Source: Anniella stebbinsi
Lineage: Eukaryota; Chordata; Lepidosauria; Squamata; Anniellidae
Reading direction: 5' to 3'
Assembly (NCBI GenBank): GCA_029215795.1
Contig: JARDYH010000007.1
Span: 74,659,763 to 74,723,762 of the forward strand
DNA: 64,000 nt
Below the pieces are notes generated by a model, which saw only the letters and a list, made by a program, of their open reading frames with translations, searched no databases and was not told the DNA's origin. Below, piece after piece: positions 1 to 10,695 of the stretch (its first letter is position 1; each line of letters opens with the position of its first letter). A program made the translations under genes and the position numbers.

Positions 1-3000
1 TCCTCTCTGTATTACATTTAATAGTCCGGAATATATTTGGATATAATATGGGAGGAAGCATTTGAATATTGTTGTGTCATGAAGGGAGCACCTTCTATGA
101 AAGTGCTCATGAAGCCATACTTGAGATCCAGTCTAACATGTTCATGAGTTAGGAGAAAGCGTGATGGAATAACTATTTTTCTTTTTTAATTCAGAATTTC
201 CAAGGAGGAGGTTTCCCATCACTGAGTATTGCACATCCATTGTTTATTGAATGTTATACTCCAGACTATCTTTCACCAATGTTATTCTTGTCTGGTTTTG
301 CCTATCAGTGTCAAGACATGTTTATAGTGGCTTTGGAGTTCCACAGAGCTACACTAAGGCTCAATTCCAGTCAAGAAGGCTTAATTGCATTGTGAGCTGA
401 CAGCTAAATCTGGTTGACCTCCTGTGAAATCCTTTGGGATTTTCTGAATGTGAAAATGTAGCAGCGAGAGCCTGGAACTGACAGTTCTTTTTCTGATTGG
501 TGTATGGAACAGTCCTCAGAATTCCTCTGTCCACAAACAGAATGGGGAATTTGATGTGGCCATTTGGAGATAGCTCTCTTGGATGGCACTGCAATTTTCA
601 GCAGGTATCAACAAGTATGAAGAAATAATGATGTCATATTATTTTTTAAAAAATTTAGGGTGCTCTTCCACCTATGCCGGTAAGTACTGAGTACCATTTT
701 TTATATTTTCCTGAATATAATCCCAGCATTTGAGATTCAGAAATAAAATGTTTTGAACTGGGAAGTTTCACTTTGAATAATCTTTATAACATGGGAGGGA
801 ACATTTCAATACAGTTCTGTCTTGAAGGATGCAGCTTCAATGAAAGTTCTAATCAAAGGCATACTTGAGATCCAATCTAACATGTACATGAGACAGGAGA
901 CAGCCTGATGGATTAATTATTTGTTTTCTTTTTTAAATTCAGAATTTTCTAGGAGGAGGCTTGCCATCAGTGAGTATTGCACTTCATCTATGTATTGCAT
1001 TAATAATCCAGTTTTTCTTGTCTGGTTTTGCCTACCAGTGTCAAGAAGTGTAATAGTGGCTTTGGAATTTCATAGAGCTACACTGGGGCTTTCTAAAAGT
1101 CAAGGAGGTTTAACTGAATTGTGAGCTGAGACTCAGCTGAACCTGGTTGGCTTCCTGTAGAATCCTTTGGGATTCCCTGCATCTGAAAATACAGCAGGGA
1201 GAGCCTGGAATTTACAGCTCTCTGTCTGATTGGTGTATGGAATGTTCTACAGAATTTCTCTGTCCACAGAGTTGGGAATTTTGAGAGGCCATTTAGAGAT
1301 AGCTCTCTTGGATGGCACTGCAGTTTTCAGCAGGTATCACAAAACATGAAGAAATAATGATGTCATGTTCTTTTTAATTTTAGGGTGCTTTTCCACCCAT
1401 GCCGGTGAGTATTGAATTCCATTTATATATTTCCCTGAATAATCTATCCTAGCTTTTGAGATTCAGAAATACAATGTTCAGAACTTGGAAGTTTCACTTT
1501 GAACAGTCCTTAAATTTGGATAAATATGGAAGGGAGGATTTCAATACAGTTGTGTCTTGAAGGGAGCACCTACCATGAAAGTTCTACAAAAGCCATTCTT
1601 GAGACCCAATTGAATGTGGTCATGAGATAGGAGACAGCCTGATGGATTAATTATTTTTTTCCTTTTTTAATTCAGAATTTTCTAGGAGGAGGCTTGCCAT
1701 CAGTGAGTATTGCACATCTTCTCAGTATTGCACTAATAGTCCGGTTTTTCTTATCTGGTTTTGCCTATCAGTGTCAAGACGTGTTAACAGTGGCTTTGGA
1801 GATCCACAAAGCTAGACTGGGGCTCTAATCAAGTCAAGGAGGCTTAACTCAATTGTGAGCTGAGATTCAGCTAAACCTGGTTGGCTTCCTGTAGAATCCT
1901 TTGGGATTTCCTGCATGTAAAAATATAGCAATGAGAGTGTGGAACTTACAGTTCTCTTTCTGTTTGGTGTATGGAATGGTCCTCAGAATTCCTCTGTCCA
2001 CAAATAGAGTTGGGAATTTTGTGTGCCCAACTGGAGATTGCTCTCTTGGATGGCACTGTAATTTTCAGCAGGCATCAACTATCATGACATTATGTTATTT
2101 TTAATTTAGGGTGCTCTTCCACCCATGCCGGTGAGTACTGAATTCCATTTATATATTTCCCTGAAAAATCTATCCCAGCATTTGAGATTCAGATATAAAA
2201 TGTTTTGAACTGGGAAGTTTCACCTTGAATAATCTTTAACTTTGGGTAGAACATGGGATGGAACATTTCAATACAGTTCTGTCTTGAAGGGAACACCTTC
2301 CATGGAAGTTCTACTCAAGCCATTCTTGAGACCCAATCCTACATGTTCATGAGATAGGAGACAGCATGAAGGATTAATTATTATTTTTCTTTTTTAATTC
2401 AGAATTTTCTAGGAGGAGGCTTGCCATCAGTGAGTATTGCACATCCTCTTTGTATTGCATGGAATAGACCAGAATAACCTTCACCAATGCTTTTCTTGCT
2501 TGGCTTTGCCTATCAGTGTCATGAAGTGTTAACAGTGGCTTTGGAGATCCACAGAGCTAGACTGGGGCTCTAATCAAGTCAAGGAGGCTTAACTCAATTG
2601 TGAGCTGAGATTCAGCTAAACCTGGCTGGCTTCCAGTAGAATCCTTTGGAATTTCCTGAATGTGAAAATACAGCAGCGAGAGCCTGGAATTTACAGTTCT
2701 CTTTCTGATTGGTGTATGGAACGGTCCTCAGAATTTCTCCGTCCACAAACATAATAGGGAATTTTGAGAGGCCATTTGGAGATAGCTCTCTTGGATGGCA
2801 CTGCAATTTTCAGCAGGTATCACAAAACATGAAGAAATAATGATGTCATGTTCTTTTTAATTTTAGGGTGCTTTTCCACCCATGCCGGTGAGTGCTGAAT
2901 TCTGTTTATATATTTTCCTGAATAATCTATCCCAGCATTTGAGATTCAGAAATAAAATACTGTGAACTGGGAAGTTTCACTTTTTTTTTTCTTTTTTAAT

Positions 3001-5748
3001 TTAGAATTTTCTAGGAGGAGGCTTGCCATCAGTGAGTATTGCACATCCTCTCTGTATTGCATGAAATAGTGCAGAATATCCTTCACCAATGCTTTTCTTG
3101 CCTGGCTTTGCCTATCAGTGTCAATATATGTTAATAGCGGCTTTGGAGATCCACATAACTACACCAGGGCTCTATTCAACTCAAGGAGGCTTAATTGCAT
3201 TGTGAGCTGAGAGTTAATCCTGGTTGGCTGTGATGTGTTAGTATTTTAGTACCTCAACTGACCATCCATAAGGCCTTTGCAAATAATAAATAAATAACCA
3301 GAGCAATTAAAACAATGACACATGTAAGATAAGGTGGAATACAAACTTGAGTCGCAGCAGAGAAGGCATTTGGGTTGGTAGCAATGCACAATACCTCCAC
3401 TGGGCCAACGTTGGTCACTGTTCCTGCTATCAGCTGATTTAGCCCGTTGTGAAGGAGATACACATCTTTGGCCTAATCCACATCAAGTGGGATATAGCAC
3501 TTTGAAAGTGGTATGAAAATGGTATAGAAGAGGCAGGAGCCACACCAAGCAGGATATAGCAGTATGAAAGCAGTATGAAAGTGATATATGGTATGTGTCA
3601 ATGGGCCCCAACAGTTGGCAGTGCATTTCAATAGTGCTATAAAGCAGTAGTGTGGCTCCTGCCTTTTATATACCACTTTCATACCACTTTCATACTCATA
3701 TCCTCCTTGGTGTCAGATCAACATTATTCTGTAATTTTGAATCGAGAACACAATGAGAAATTAGAGCTCTTGTTGAGATTAATGTGAATGTGATACATAT
3801 ATGTAGATTTCCTAAGTCCCAAACTGCATGTTGCCACATGCAGCTATACTGAAATAGGTTGTGGGTTTTTTTTAGACATTATATCCATCTAAGAAAGGAC
3901 TATGGAATTCTTTTGGATTTCCTGCATGTCAAAATAGAGTAAAAGTGGAATTTACAGTTATCTCTCTGATGAGTCTAAGGCAGCATGCCCTGATTTTGGA
4001 AACATCTGATGCCTTGCAGTTGTTTTGGACTTCAGCTCCCAGCATTCCTGACCATTGACCATGCTGGCTGGAACTGATTTCCAAAACATTTAGAGGGTTC
4101 CATCTTGATGAAGGTTAGTCTAAAACTTGTCTTTTTTCAACCTTATTTAGAGGATGGGGATGAGAAGACAATTGCCAAGGGAAAACAGAGAAGTAAATCT
4201 TTAGCATGGAACTAATAGTCCACAAACATGTGAGCAGGATGTTGGGAAGCATCTTGTACAGAGCTTCAGACTCAACGTTCCCTGACATGGCAGCCACCAG
4301 TTGGACTGCAACTCCCATAATTCCCAGCCAGCATAGCCATTGGACATCTGGAGGGTGCCATGTTTGGGAATGGCTGTCCTAATCTAAATAGTGCATAGAT
4401 ACGATCTGTTCCAATAGACCATTTCCATGTTATGGCTCCCTATTGAAAGAACTGCACAAGCACTTCTGTGAATGAGACTTTCATATCCACGTCTTTCAGA
4501 ACATCAATGAGGGAACTAAGGATTCTTAAGATGTGAAACAATTTTTAATGAAAAAATAAAAGAAAAAAAGATATCAATTAGGAATGACTGATTTCTTGCT
4601 TTGTATTTTAGTTTCCAGGTGAACCAGGTGTAGCAGTGAGTATTGCAGATTTATTTTTATTTGATCAGTCTTTCAGTTTAAATACAATGGGATGGGTGGT
4701 GGTGTTTGTTTGGATGGTTGACTTGGGCAACCTGCTTAAAACCCCATTTTGCTATAGTTGAGATGAACAGACTGCAAGATCTAAAATGAAAACATGAATG
4801 ATGATGCTGTTGCAATGTAGGCAGAGACGTAGCCACAAGCTGTGGACAAATGAAATCCAATAAATCCTTTCCCCCTCATTCTGAAGCCCATTGCAGAAAT
4901 TTACAGTAGCAATATTGGGCATCTACTCTCAATAGTATTCCGCACTAGATCCCTTTGACTTTCTACAATAGAAGAGAATGGCTGCCTTTCAGTTTTGTGC
5001 TGAAGGGCGAAGCCCTTTGCTTATGGTTGACAATGAAAGCCTAGTTATTCATTCTCCTCACACATGCACACACATCAGTTTTGCTAGTCCATTAACATAG
5101 GCTGACCATATGAAAAGGAGGACAGGGCTCATGTAACTTTAACAGTTGTAGAGAAAAGGGAATTTCAGCCAGTGTCATTTGTATGCAATTAGTCCCTAGT
5201 GAAATTCCCTCTTCATCACAAAAGTTAAAGTTGCAGGCACTATACTAGAGTGACCATATACAAAAGAAGGCAGGGCCCCTGCAACTTTAACTGTTGTGAT
5301 GAAGAGGGAATTTCACCAGGAACTAATTGCATAGAAACAACACTGGCTGAAATTCCCTTTTCTCTCAAACTGTTAAAGTTACAGGAGCCCTGACCTCCTT
5401 TTCGTATGGTCAGCCTAATTAACAAAATGATGAAACCTTGAGTTCAGTAACAATAAAAGCTTCATCATAGCTCTTACTCTTTAGCAGTCCCAGCTAGCAT
5501 GACAAGATCTGTCATTATTGCACTCACAACAAGCAAAAGAGAGAAGGTGCAGATCAGGATCACTTGGTTTAATGCATCAAGGGGGAAACTGGCAGCAAAA
5601 GGAGAGGCTGTCTCAGTTGCATGGCTACTAATAGGTACTGGGATGCATGCAATGGTGTAATGCTAAAATTTGAAGCACAGGCACTCGCTACTACAATCCC
5701 TACAGTCATGCCCCCAAGGAGATTACAAAATGCAGAACAGTGTGTATA

Positions 5749-5785
<37 letters not shown>

Positions 5786-8700
5786 GCTGCCACCCAAAGT
5801 GCAGCAGTATATAACATAATACCCTGTTTATTAGGATGAGCTGGAAGTCATAGAACAATGAGCTGGCAAAGGGCAGGATAGTGGTCCTCAGAATTTCACT
5901 GTCCACAAACAGAGACCCCCTCTTGAAGGATTCGCTTTGGCGCCTGCCTGCCCGATTATGCGCATATTCACAGAAGCGCGTTTACTCCTAATCCCTCTGT
6001 ACGAGAGGCGGCGAAGCGCATTACAGGACGACCGAAACGCGCTTTAAACTTGTTGACAGCGGAGAATCGCATGTTTACACTGCAGTAAGGTGCTTTAACT
6101 GCCGCCGCAAATTAAAACTCGTGGTTTAACGTGCATTCAATAATGCGCATAATTGGAAGTTCAAAGCGCCTCAGCTCCCAATTTGCGTCCCTCTCTTGTA
6201 GAGGCAGCCAGAGAGGCCATTTGGATGTAGCTCTCTTTGGTGGCACTGCTGTTTTCAGCAGGTATCAACAATCATGAAGAAATAATAATGTCATGTTATT
6301 TTTAATTTTAGGATGCTCTTCCACCCATACCTGTGAGTACTGAATTCCATGTATATATCCCCTGAATAATCTATCCCAGCATTTGAGATTCAGAAGAAGA
6401 ATGTTTTGAACTTGGAACTTTCACTTTGAATAATCTTTCACTTTGGATATAATATGGAAGGCAGCATTTTAAGACTGTTGTGTTTTGAAGGGAGCACCTT
6501 CCATGAAAATTCTACTGAAGCTATATTTGAGATTCAGAACCTACGAAACCTGAAATGGAGATGGATCATGTGGGTTTTTGGTGGTCCCCACAAGTTGACT
6601 TGAATTTGTAAATTGACTGTGGTATCCAGAGTTAGTCATACTTAGAGATGATCCATTGAGGTCAAAAGGACTTAAGTTAATAGTCATCAACTGAATAACC
6701 AGTGATATCAATGAAACTCCTCTAACTATGATGATGAAGTCCGAACTGAATCCCAGGTAAGTGTTACAGTGAATCATTCACCTTCATGTTGTAGATCAAG
6801 GTCAGGTAACCAGATGTTTTAGACCTTACCTTCCATCATTCCCTGTCAACTTAGCCAGTGGTCATGAATGATTAACATTTTAGTTGAAAACATCTGGATG
6901 GCACCAGATGCGGGAAGGCTGAAGGAGATATTGAAATACATGGGTTCTATTCAAATATTTTCTTAGCTGTGCTCAGCTTTGGAACAGGCTGGAAGTTCTT
7001 TTGCATCACTGATGAACTACCTAAGTTTTTTAAGCAGATAGTGAAAGAATGACTATGTTGTGGTTTCATTTTTTTAATAGCCCCCCCCAATTGCTTTACA
7101 TTGCATTTTCATATATTATTTGTTTTGTAAGTAAATCAGTAAAATTGTGTTATTGGGTAGATATATACATTTTAAAAGGTAAATAAAAGTAAATAAATAC
7201 TTTTTTAAAAAAAATCAGGTTAATCCTGCCTTGCCCATGAGTACTGGAACTTTTTAATATATTTTCTGAATGATCTGCCCCAGTACTTATCAGCAGTAGC
7301 TAGAACCCCCAGCCCTCCCCAACAACTGGTTTTCAATGATGTCAGGTTGTGCTTCGGTCACATGATGAGAAATCCAATGTCATCCATGCACGTGTGAACC
7401 AATCAGTTGCTGAGCTTCAGGGGAACAAGGAAGTAGTTACATGGTGGCATCTTCATTAGTTTAAGTAACTAAACATTAGCACTCACTTGAGGGAGGAGAT
7501 TTGAGATCCTCAGACTTAAACTTTCTGTAACTTAAGCTTGTATATTGTCCAATGGTCAAATAAGAAAGACCAGAAGGTGCTTTACATGTCTGCTCAGAAA
7601 GAGAGTGAGGGAGAATTTCTTTCTATAGTGAGAGAGATATCCTGAACTGCAACTGAATCTGATTTCTGTAGACTCAAATTCTCTGCTCAGTCCAGTATGT
7701 TACTCTCTAGACATGTCAGACAGACTTTTCAACTGATGTAGTAAGGCTTGTGTTTTTATGAACATTAATCCCTGCTCCCCCCAATTCCTGCAGGCTGACC
7801 ACAATTTAGATGTAAGTATTCAAGCTCTTTCTTCTGTACGTTGACCATCTTTTTGCATTTTCCACCGGTATGTGTTAAATCATAAAACCATTCTACTAAG
7901 CTGGAAAGAGTGGTGCATCACGCAAAATGTTCAAAAGAAAAGAAAAGCAAAACTTTCAAAAGAGAAGAAATCTCCATGGATTATGGGGCAGAATAGAAAA
8001 GAAGATAGCTCCCCATCAATGGAGAAGTTGTTTTTAAAGTGTAAAGGGAGAGGGGATATGATGATCTTAGTGAGGTTAGGTAGAATGTTTAGCTTTGTCG
8101 GGTGAATTCACTATCTGCCTCATTAGCAGTTAAATGAGCTGCAAGAAGGAAGGAATGGAGATGTGTAAGTTTCATCTGTTTCTTTTCCCGTAGCATCCTC
8201 ACTTCCACCATGACAACCATGCTGAGGTAAGGTTGTGTTTTCTTTAGTATAAAAGAAATTTCTTTGATCACATAACAAAGCACAGAATATGAGCTGGTCT
8301 ATCTGTACCTGAGATACTTGAGGAATTTGTACAGTTACCATTTTTGCAAAACTTGACAGCTAGGGGGCAGAAGGCTCCAGACTATACAAGGGGCTTGATC
8401 CAGCAAAGATCAAGCCTTCCCAAGTTCCATTCAGGTATCAGAGGAACACTGCTGGATCATAATAGTCCTATTTTGTCCAGCATCTTGTTTCACACAGTGT
8501 CCAAAGAGGTGCTCATTACCACAAAAAGGTAATGAAGGCAATAGCACTCTCCCTTTGTTGGTCCCCAGTGACTGGGAGGCTACCTTCATGGTGCCAAGAT
8601 GGCGCTGCTCCACTGCCAAACACCACGGTATTACTGCTGCATAGTCGCAGAGAATAATCCCCACTGGGGGAGGCAAAGTGTGCTTTCCAGTGGCCATTAG

Positions 8701-9515
8701 GCATGTTGAGCCTGCCTCTTCCCCCTCCTCAACCAATGGGAGCTTGCCTTCTGCCTGGGAATGCCCCCAGCGCAGCACCCGACTGAGGACAGACAGCGGA
8801 AGAGCCGTCTGAACTTGCTGAGGAAGGAAAAGTCGGCTTTTCAGCTCTGTGCCCCACGGTGGCTCTGAATTGGCAGCTGCATCATATAATCAATGCAGCA
8901 TGGATTTGGAGCCACCCCGGGGAAAAGATGACATATAGAACAGCCCTTGGGATTCAGAGGCATGGTACCTCTCTGATCCTGGAGGTAGTAGATAGTCATC
9001 ATAACTAGTTGTTATTGATAGTCTTAACCTCCATGAATTTGACTAATTTTTTAAGGACATCTAAGGTGATGGCTATCGCTGTATCTTATGGATACCATTT
9101 CAGTGTGAGTGTTAAGCATGTGCGCTGAAATCATTGGGACCTATAGGTGCTAAGCTTTTGCTGAATCCTACCCAGAATCTTCAGGAAGCAAACTGATATC
9201 TACAGATTAAGGTTTTGACATCTACTTCCTTGGGTATAAAGAATTGGGTTAACTGAGTTTATGTACTTTCTTCTTTCTAGTTGCAATAAGAATTGGACAC
9301 AGAGATGACTGCTTTCTGCTCTTACTCATTCTGCTCTGCCACCCCAAATCTATGAAATGACTCATAAATCATACTAGTTCAGTTTGGTTCATTTCTGTAG
9401 ACCTAACTGATTTTGTCACCTTTGAAACAGGCAATAAGAACTAGTCCATCACTACCATGGAGGATGGCAGAAGCTTTGCAGAAATACTAATAAAACATTG
9501 TGATTGCACTAAAAT
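1..9515 (+). CDS. Gene A locus: secreted-type Gly/Pro-rich micro-exon gene, 5' end outside window (spliced)
   Basis: Family not recognised. I place 13 usable exons of 6-33 coding nt here, all multiples of 3 with phase-0 GT-AG introns, plus two decayed exons. Two exon types alternate in a tandem ~730-bp unit: X (27 nt, NFLGGGLPS) and Y (21 nt, GALPPMP or GAFPPMP). Single exons FPGEPGVA, DALPPIP, ADHNLD, an 11-residue His-rich exon and LQ-stop follow, giving about 98 residues in the window. The first bases of the window match the intron just 3' of an X exon, so another X exon should lie about 15-41 bp to the left and the array continues upstream. The promoter and signal peptide are not in the window. 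A signal peptide is inferred from paralogous gene C, whose exon 2 has introns homologous to those around exon X. The function is unknown. Confidence 0.72.
195..221 (+). pseudogene. Gene A decayed X exon (X1), splice donor lost
   Basis: Codes NFQGGGFPS after a good acceptor (ttaattcag). The donor position reads ctgagt where every other copy has gtgagt, so the essential GT is gone. Probably skipped or part of a retained intron. Confidence 0.65.
659..679 (+). CDS. Gene A exon Y1 (GALPPMP)
   Basis: 21 nt between a tttag acceptor and a gtaagt donor, phase 0. First member of the Y series; homologous intron sequence flanks it on both sides. Confidence 0.7.
943..969 (+). CDS. Gene A exon X2 (NFLGGGLPS)
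   Basis: 27 nt between ttttaaattcag and gtgagt, phase 0. The other two frames give no consistent product, and one opens with a stop within three codons. Confidence 0.72.
1384..1404 (+). CDS. Gene A exon Y2 (GAFPPMP)
   Basis: 21 nt, acceptor aattttag, donor gtgagt, phase 0. One Leu-to-Phe change relative to Y1. Confidence 0.7.
1676..1702 (+). CDS. Gene A exon X3 (NFLGGGLPS)
   Basis: 27 nt, acceptor tttaattcag, donor gtgagt, phase 0. Identical in sequence to X2, which points to recent duplication or conversion. Confidence 0.72.
2110..2130 (+). CDS. Gene A exon Y3 (GALPPMP)
   Basis: 21 nt, acceptor taatttag, donor gtgagt, phase 0. Confidence 0.7.
2403..2429 (+). CDS. Gene A exon X4 (NFLGGGLPS)
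   Basis: 27 nt, acceptor tttaattcag, donor gtgagt, phase 0. Confidence 0.72.
2867..2887 (+). CDS. Gene A exon Y4 (GAFPPMP)
   Basis: 21 nt, acceptor aattttag, donor gtgagt. The next X exon follows after only ~117 bp of intron, about 150 bp less than in the other units, so the intron carries a deletion. Confidence 0.7.
3005..3031 (+). CDS. Gene A exon X5 (NFLGGGLPS), last of the series
   Basis: 27 nt, acceptor tttaatttag, donor gtgagt, phase 0. After ~200 bp of unit-type intron the homology breaks off near 3,235. Confidence 0.7.
3236..4611. other. Gene A intron with inserted palindromic MITEs
   Basis: Unit-type intron is interrupted near 3,235 and reappears in diverged form near 3,890. Between them is an AT-rich segment and an inverted-repeat element at about 3,472-3,718. 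A second diverged palindromic repeat (the 'pyrimidine-rich, ccagatgttttgg' type seen again near 28.5 and 58.6 kb) covers about 3,980-4,375. No exon seen before 4,612. Confidence 0.5.
3472..3718. mobile_element. Palindromic MITE (inverted repeat)
   Basis: The left arm (ggatatagcac, ggcaggagccacacc) and right arm (gtgtggctcctgcc, tcatatcctccttgg) are inverted copies enclosing a short spacer. A diverged relative lies at 12,900-13,031. Confidence 0.55.
4612..4635 (+). CDS. Gene A exon FPGEPGVA
   Basis: 24 nt between ttgtattttag and gtgagt, phase 0. It is single-copy in the window and not clearly related to X or Y. Good splice sites and frame compatibility support it. Confidence 0.6.
5098..5417. 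mobile_element. Palindromic DNA transposon (TAGGCTGACCATA termini)
   Basis: 320 bp with perfect terminal inverted repeats TAGGCTGACCATA / TATGGTCAGCCTA and a 7-bp direct flank repeat ATTAACA. The halves are inverted copies of each other. Relatives occur at 27,440-27,638 and 39,911-40,143. Confidence 0.7.
5741..5785. repeat. (TG)n(TA)n microsatellite
   Basis: Simple dinucleotide repeat in a gene A intron. The ORFs crossing it on both strands are artefacts. Confidence 0.9.
5916..6208. mobile_element. CpG-rich insertion of unknown class in gene A intron
   Basis: The unit-type intron is split by 293 bp flanked on both sides by CAGAGA (5910-5915 and 6209-6214), which fits a target duplication. 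The insert has many CpG and GCGC motifs in an otherwise CpG-poor intron, so it may be young. It has no ORF and I do not recognise it. Confidence 0.5.
6312..6332 (+). CDS. Gene A exon Y5 (DALPPIP)
   Basis: 21 nt, acceptor attttag, donor gtgagt, phase 0. Diverged Y exon; the upstream and downstream introns match the Y flanks of the array. Confidence 0.65.
7219..7236 (+). pseudogene. Gene A decayed Y-like exon, donor GT changed to AT
   Basis: Acceptor aaatcag and 18 nt coding VNPALP, followed by atgagtactg where the Y series has gtgagtactg. The downstream intron is homologous to Y introns. Without the GT it is unlikely to be spliced normally. Confidence 0.5.
7794..7811 (+). CDS. Gene A exon ADHNLD
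   Basis: 18 nt after ccaattcctgcag, donor gtaagt, phase 0. Resembles the end of gene C exon 4 (DPNLSD), which may mark a shared C-terminal module. Confidence 0.6.
8194..8226 (+). CDS. Gene A His-rich exon (HPHFHHDNHAE)
   Basis: 33 nt after a strong tract (ttcttttcccgtag), donor gtaagg, phase 0. Five of eleven residues are His. This could bind metal or change charge with pH, but that is inference. Confidence 0.62.
8940..9110 (-). mobile_element. CR1-clade LINE 3' fragment (antisense)
   Basis: Matches the segment near 20.7 kb (catcataactagt, cctccatgaattt, aaggtgatggc), which is the usual CR1-type tail in reptile genomes, in reverse orientation. Lies in the last gene A intron. Confidence 0.55.
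9281..9515 (+). CDS. Gene A terminal exon (LQ-stop plus 3' UTR)
   Basis: Acceptor ttctttctag, then TTG CAA TAA (stop at 9287-9289). A 3' UTR of ~200 nt reaches AATAAA at 9489-9494. The end is placed ~20 nt after that signal. Confidence 0.58.
9489..9494 (+). terminator. Gene A poly(A) signal AATAAA
   Basis: Canonical hexamer 200 nt after the gene A stop codon, in the same orientation. Confidence 0.6.
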
Positions 9516-9893
9516 TGTTTGCTTCCTTCTTAAATTAATGTTCTATTTAAGAAATCATTATTTTGTTGTTGTTTGAAGAAGATCATCTCACATATTTCAG
9601 ATGTAACACCTCAATCCATCACCTTCCTGTAGAAGCCCGTGACTACAGAAAAGGGCACTGCCCTTTAAAAAGACAAATACAGCTCTTGAGGTAGTGGATC
9701 TCCCAGAAGGATACTCCTGGCCTGTTTACAAAACCCTATCTAGGCTTCCGCTGGGGCACATTGCCTTAAGTTAGCTGAAAAATTGCTCTCCATGGTCCTG
9801 AATTTGACCCCACAGTCCCTGGATCACCACCTCCAGTTCTGTCCTGAATTCTGAACCTGCTGTATCCCAGTCCTAATTCAGCCAGCTACCTTA
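9516..9893. other. Intergenic, nothing recognised
   Basis: No exon, repeat or RNA gene that I can support between the gene A poly(A) site and the hAT element. Confidence 0.5.
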
Positions 9894-9901
9894 CTCCATG
9901 C

Positions 9902-10687
9902 TAGGGATGTGTATCGTATCATTAAAATGTATGATGTGTGATATCCTCGCATAAACCCCCCACACTTGGTGCTAAGGCTGGCTCTAAAATGAATGTAATG
10001 CCCGTGCTATTCCTCTACCCCCCAATACTTTTAATTTGTAGACATGCGTGGCCTAATCAATGAGACAAGGTAGCAGCAGTTCACCATCTTCTGATTAACA
10101 CATTTTACTTTTATGACTGCATATGGAAGGCACTGCCTAGGTTTATCCACAGGTTTTGAAAGTTCATTGTATTCATAAAAACATACCTATAAGTCTCAGC
10201 AGCAGCAGCATGAGTGCATTACCGGAAACAGTGCATGTTGTTGAGAGCTTAGTAATGCCTGCAGCTGTGTGTCTGAAATTGGGCACAGATGAGTTCCCTC
10301 AAGCCCATCTGTGAGATGCCCATGAATACTGGATGATGACATCTCTTGAAAAAGGACCACATTTCAGCCACCAGAAACAGTGTATTTGAAAGCTTACTTT
10401 CGAGTAACACCTGCACCGATTGTTCTAAAATTTGGCACACAAGACTAGCAACACTCAGTCTGTACTGTGACCAAGTTTCAAACCTGTAACTTGGAAAATT
10501 AAGAAATTTTAGGCCTTTCTCTGACTCAAAAATAAACTTTTAGGGCAAAATGAAGAAACAATATAATATTGGATTTACGATACGATACGATATGGTTCAC
10601 CTACGATATTATCGGAGACGATAATTTTTTTTGGTCTAAAATTCTGATGATGATACGATACAATATTTTTGGGCATGCACATCCCTA
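9902..10687. mobile_element. Non-autonomous hAT-like element, 786 bp
   Basis: Termini TAGGGATGTG and ACATCCCTA inverted, flanked by the perfect 8-bp direct repeat CTCCATGC (9894-9901, 10688-10695). The interior has no transposase; it carries the 'atacgatacgat' low-complexity end typical of this family here. Confidence 0.85.
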
Positions 10688-10695
10688 CTCCATGC

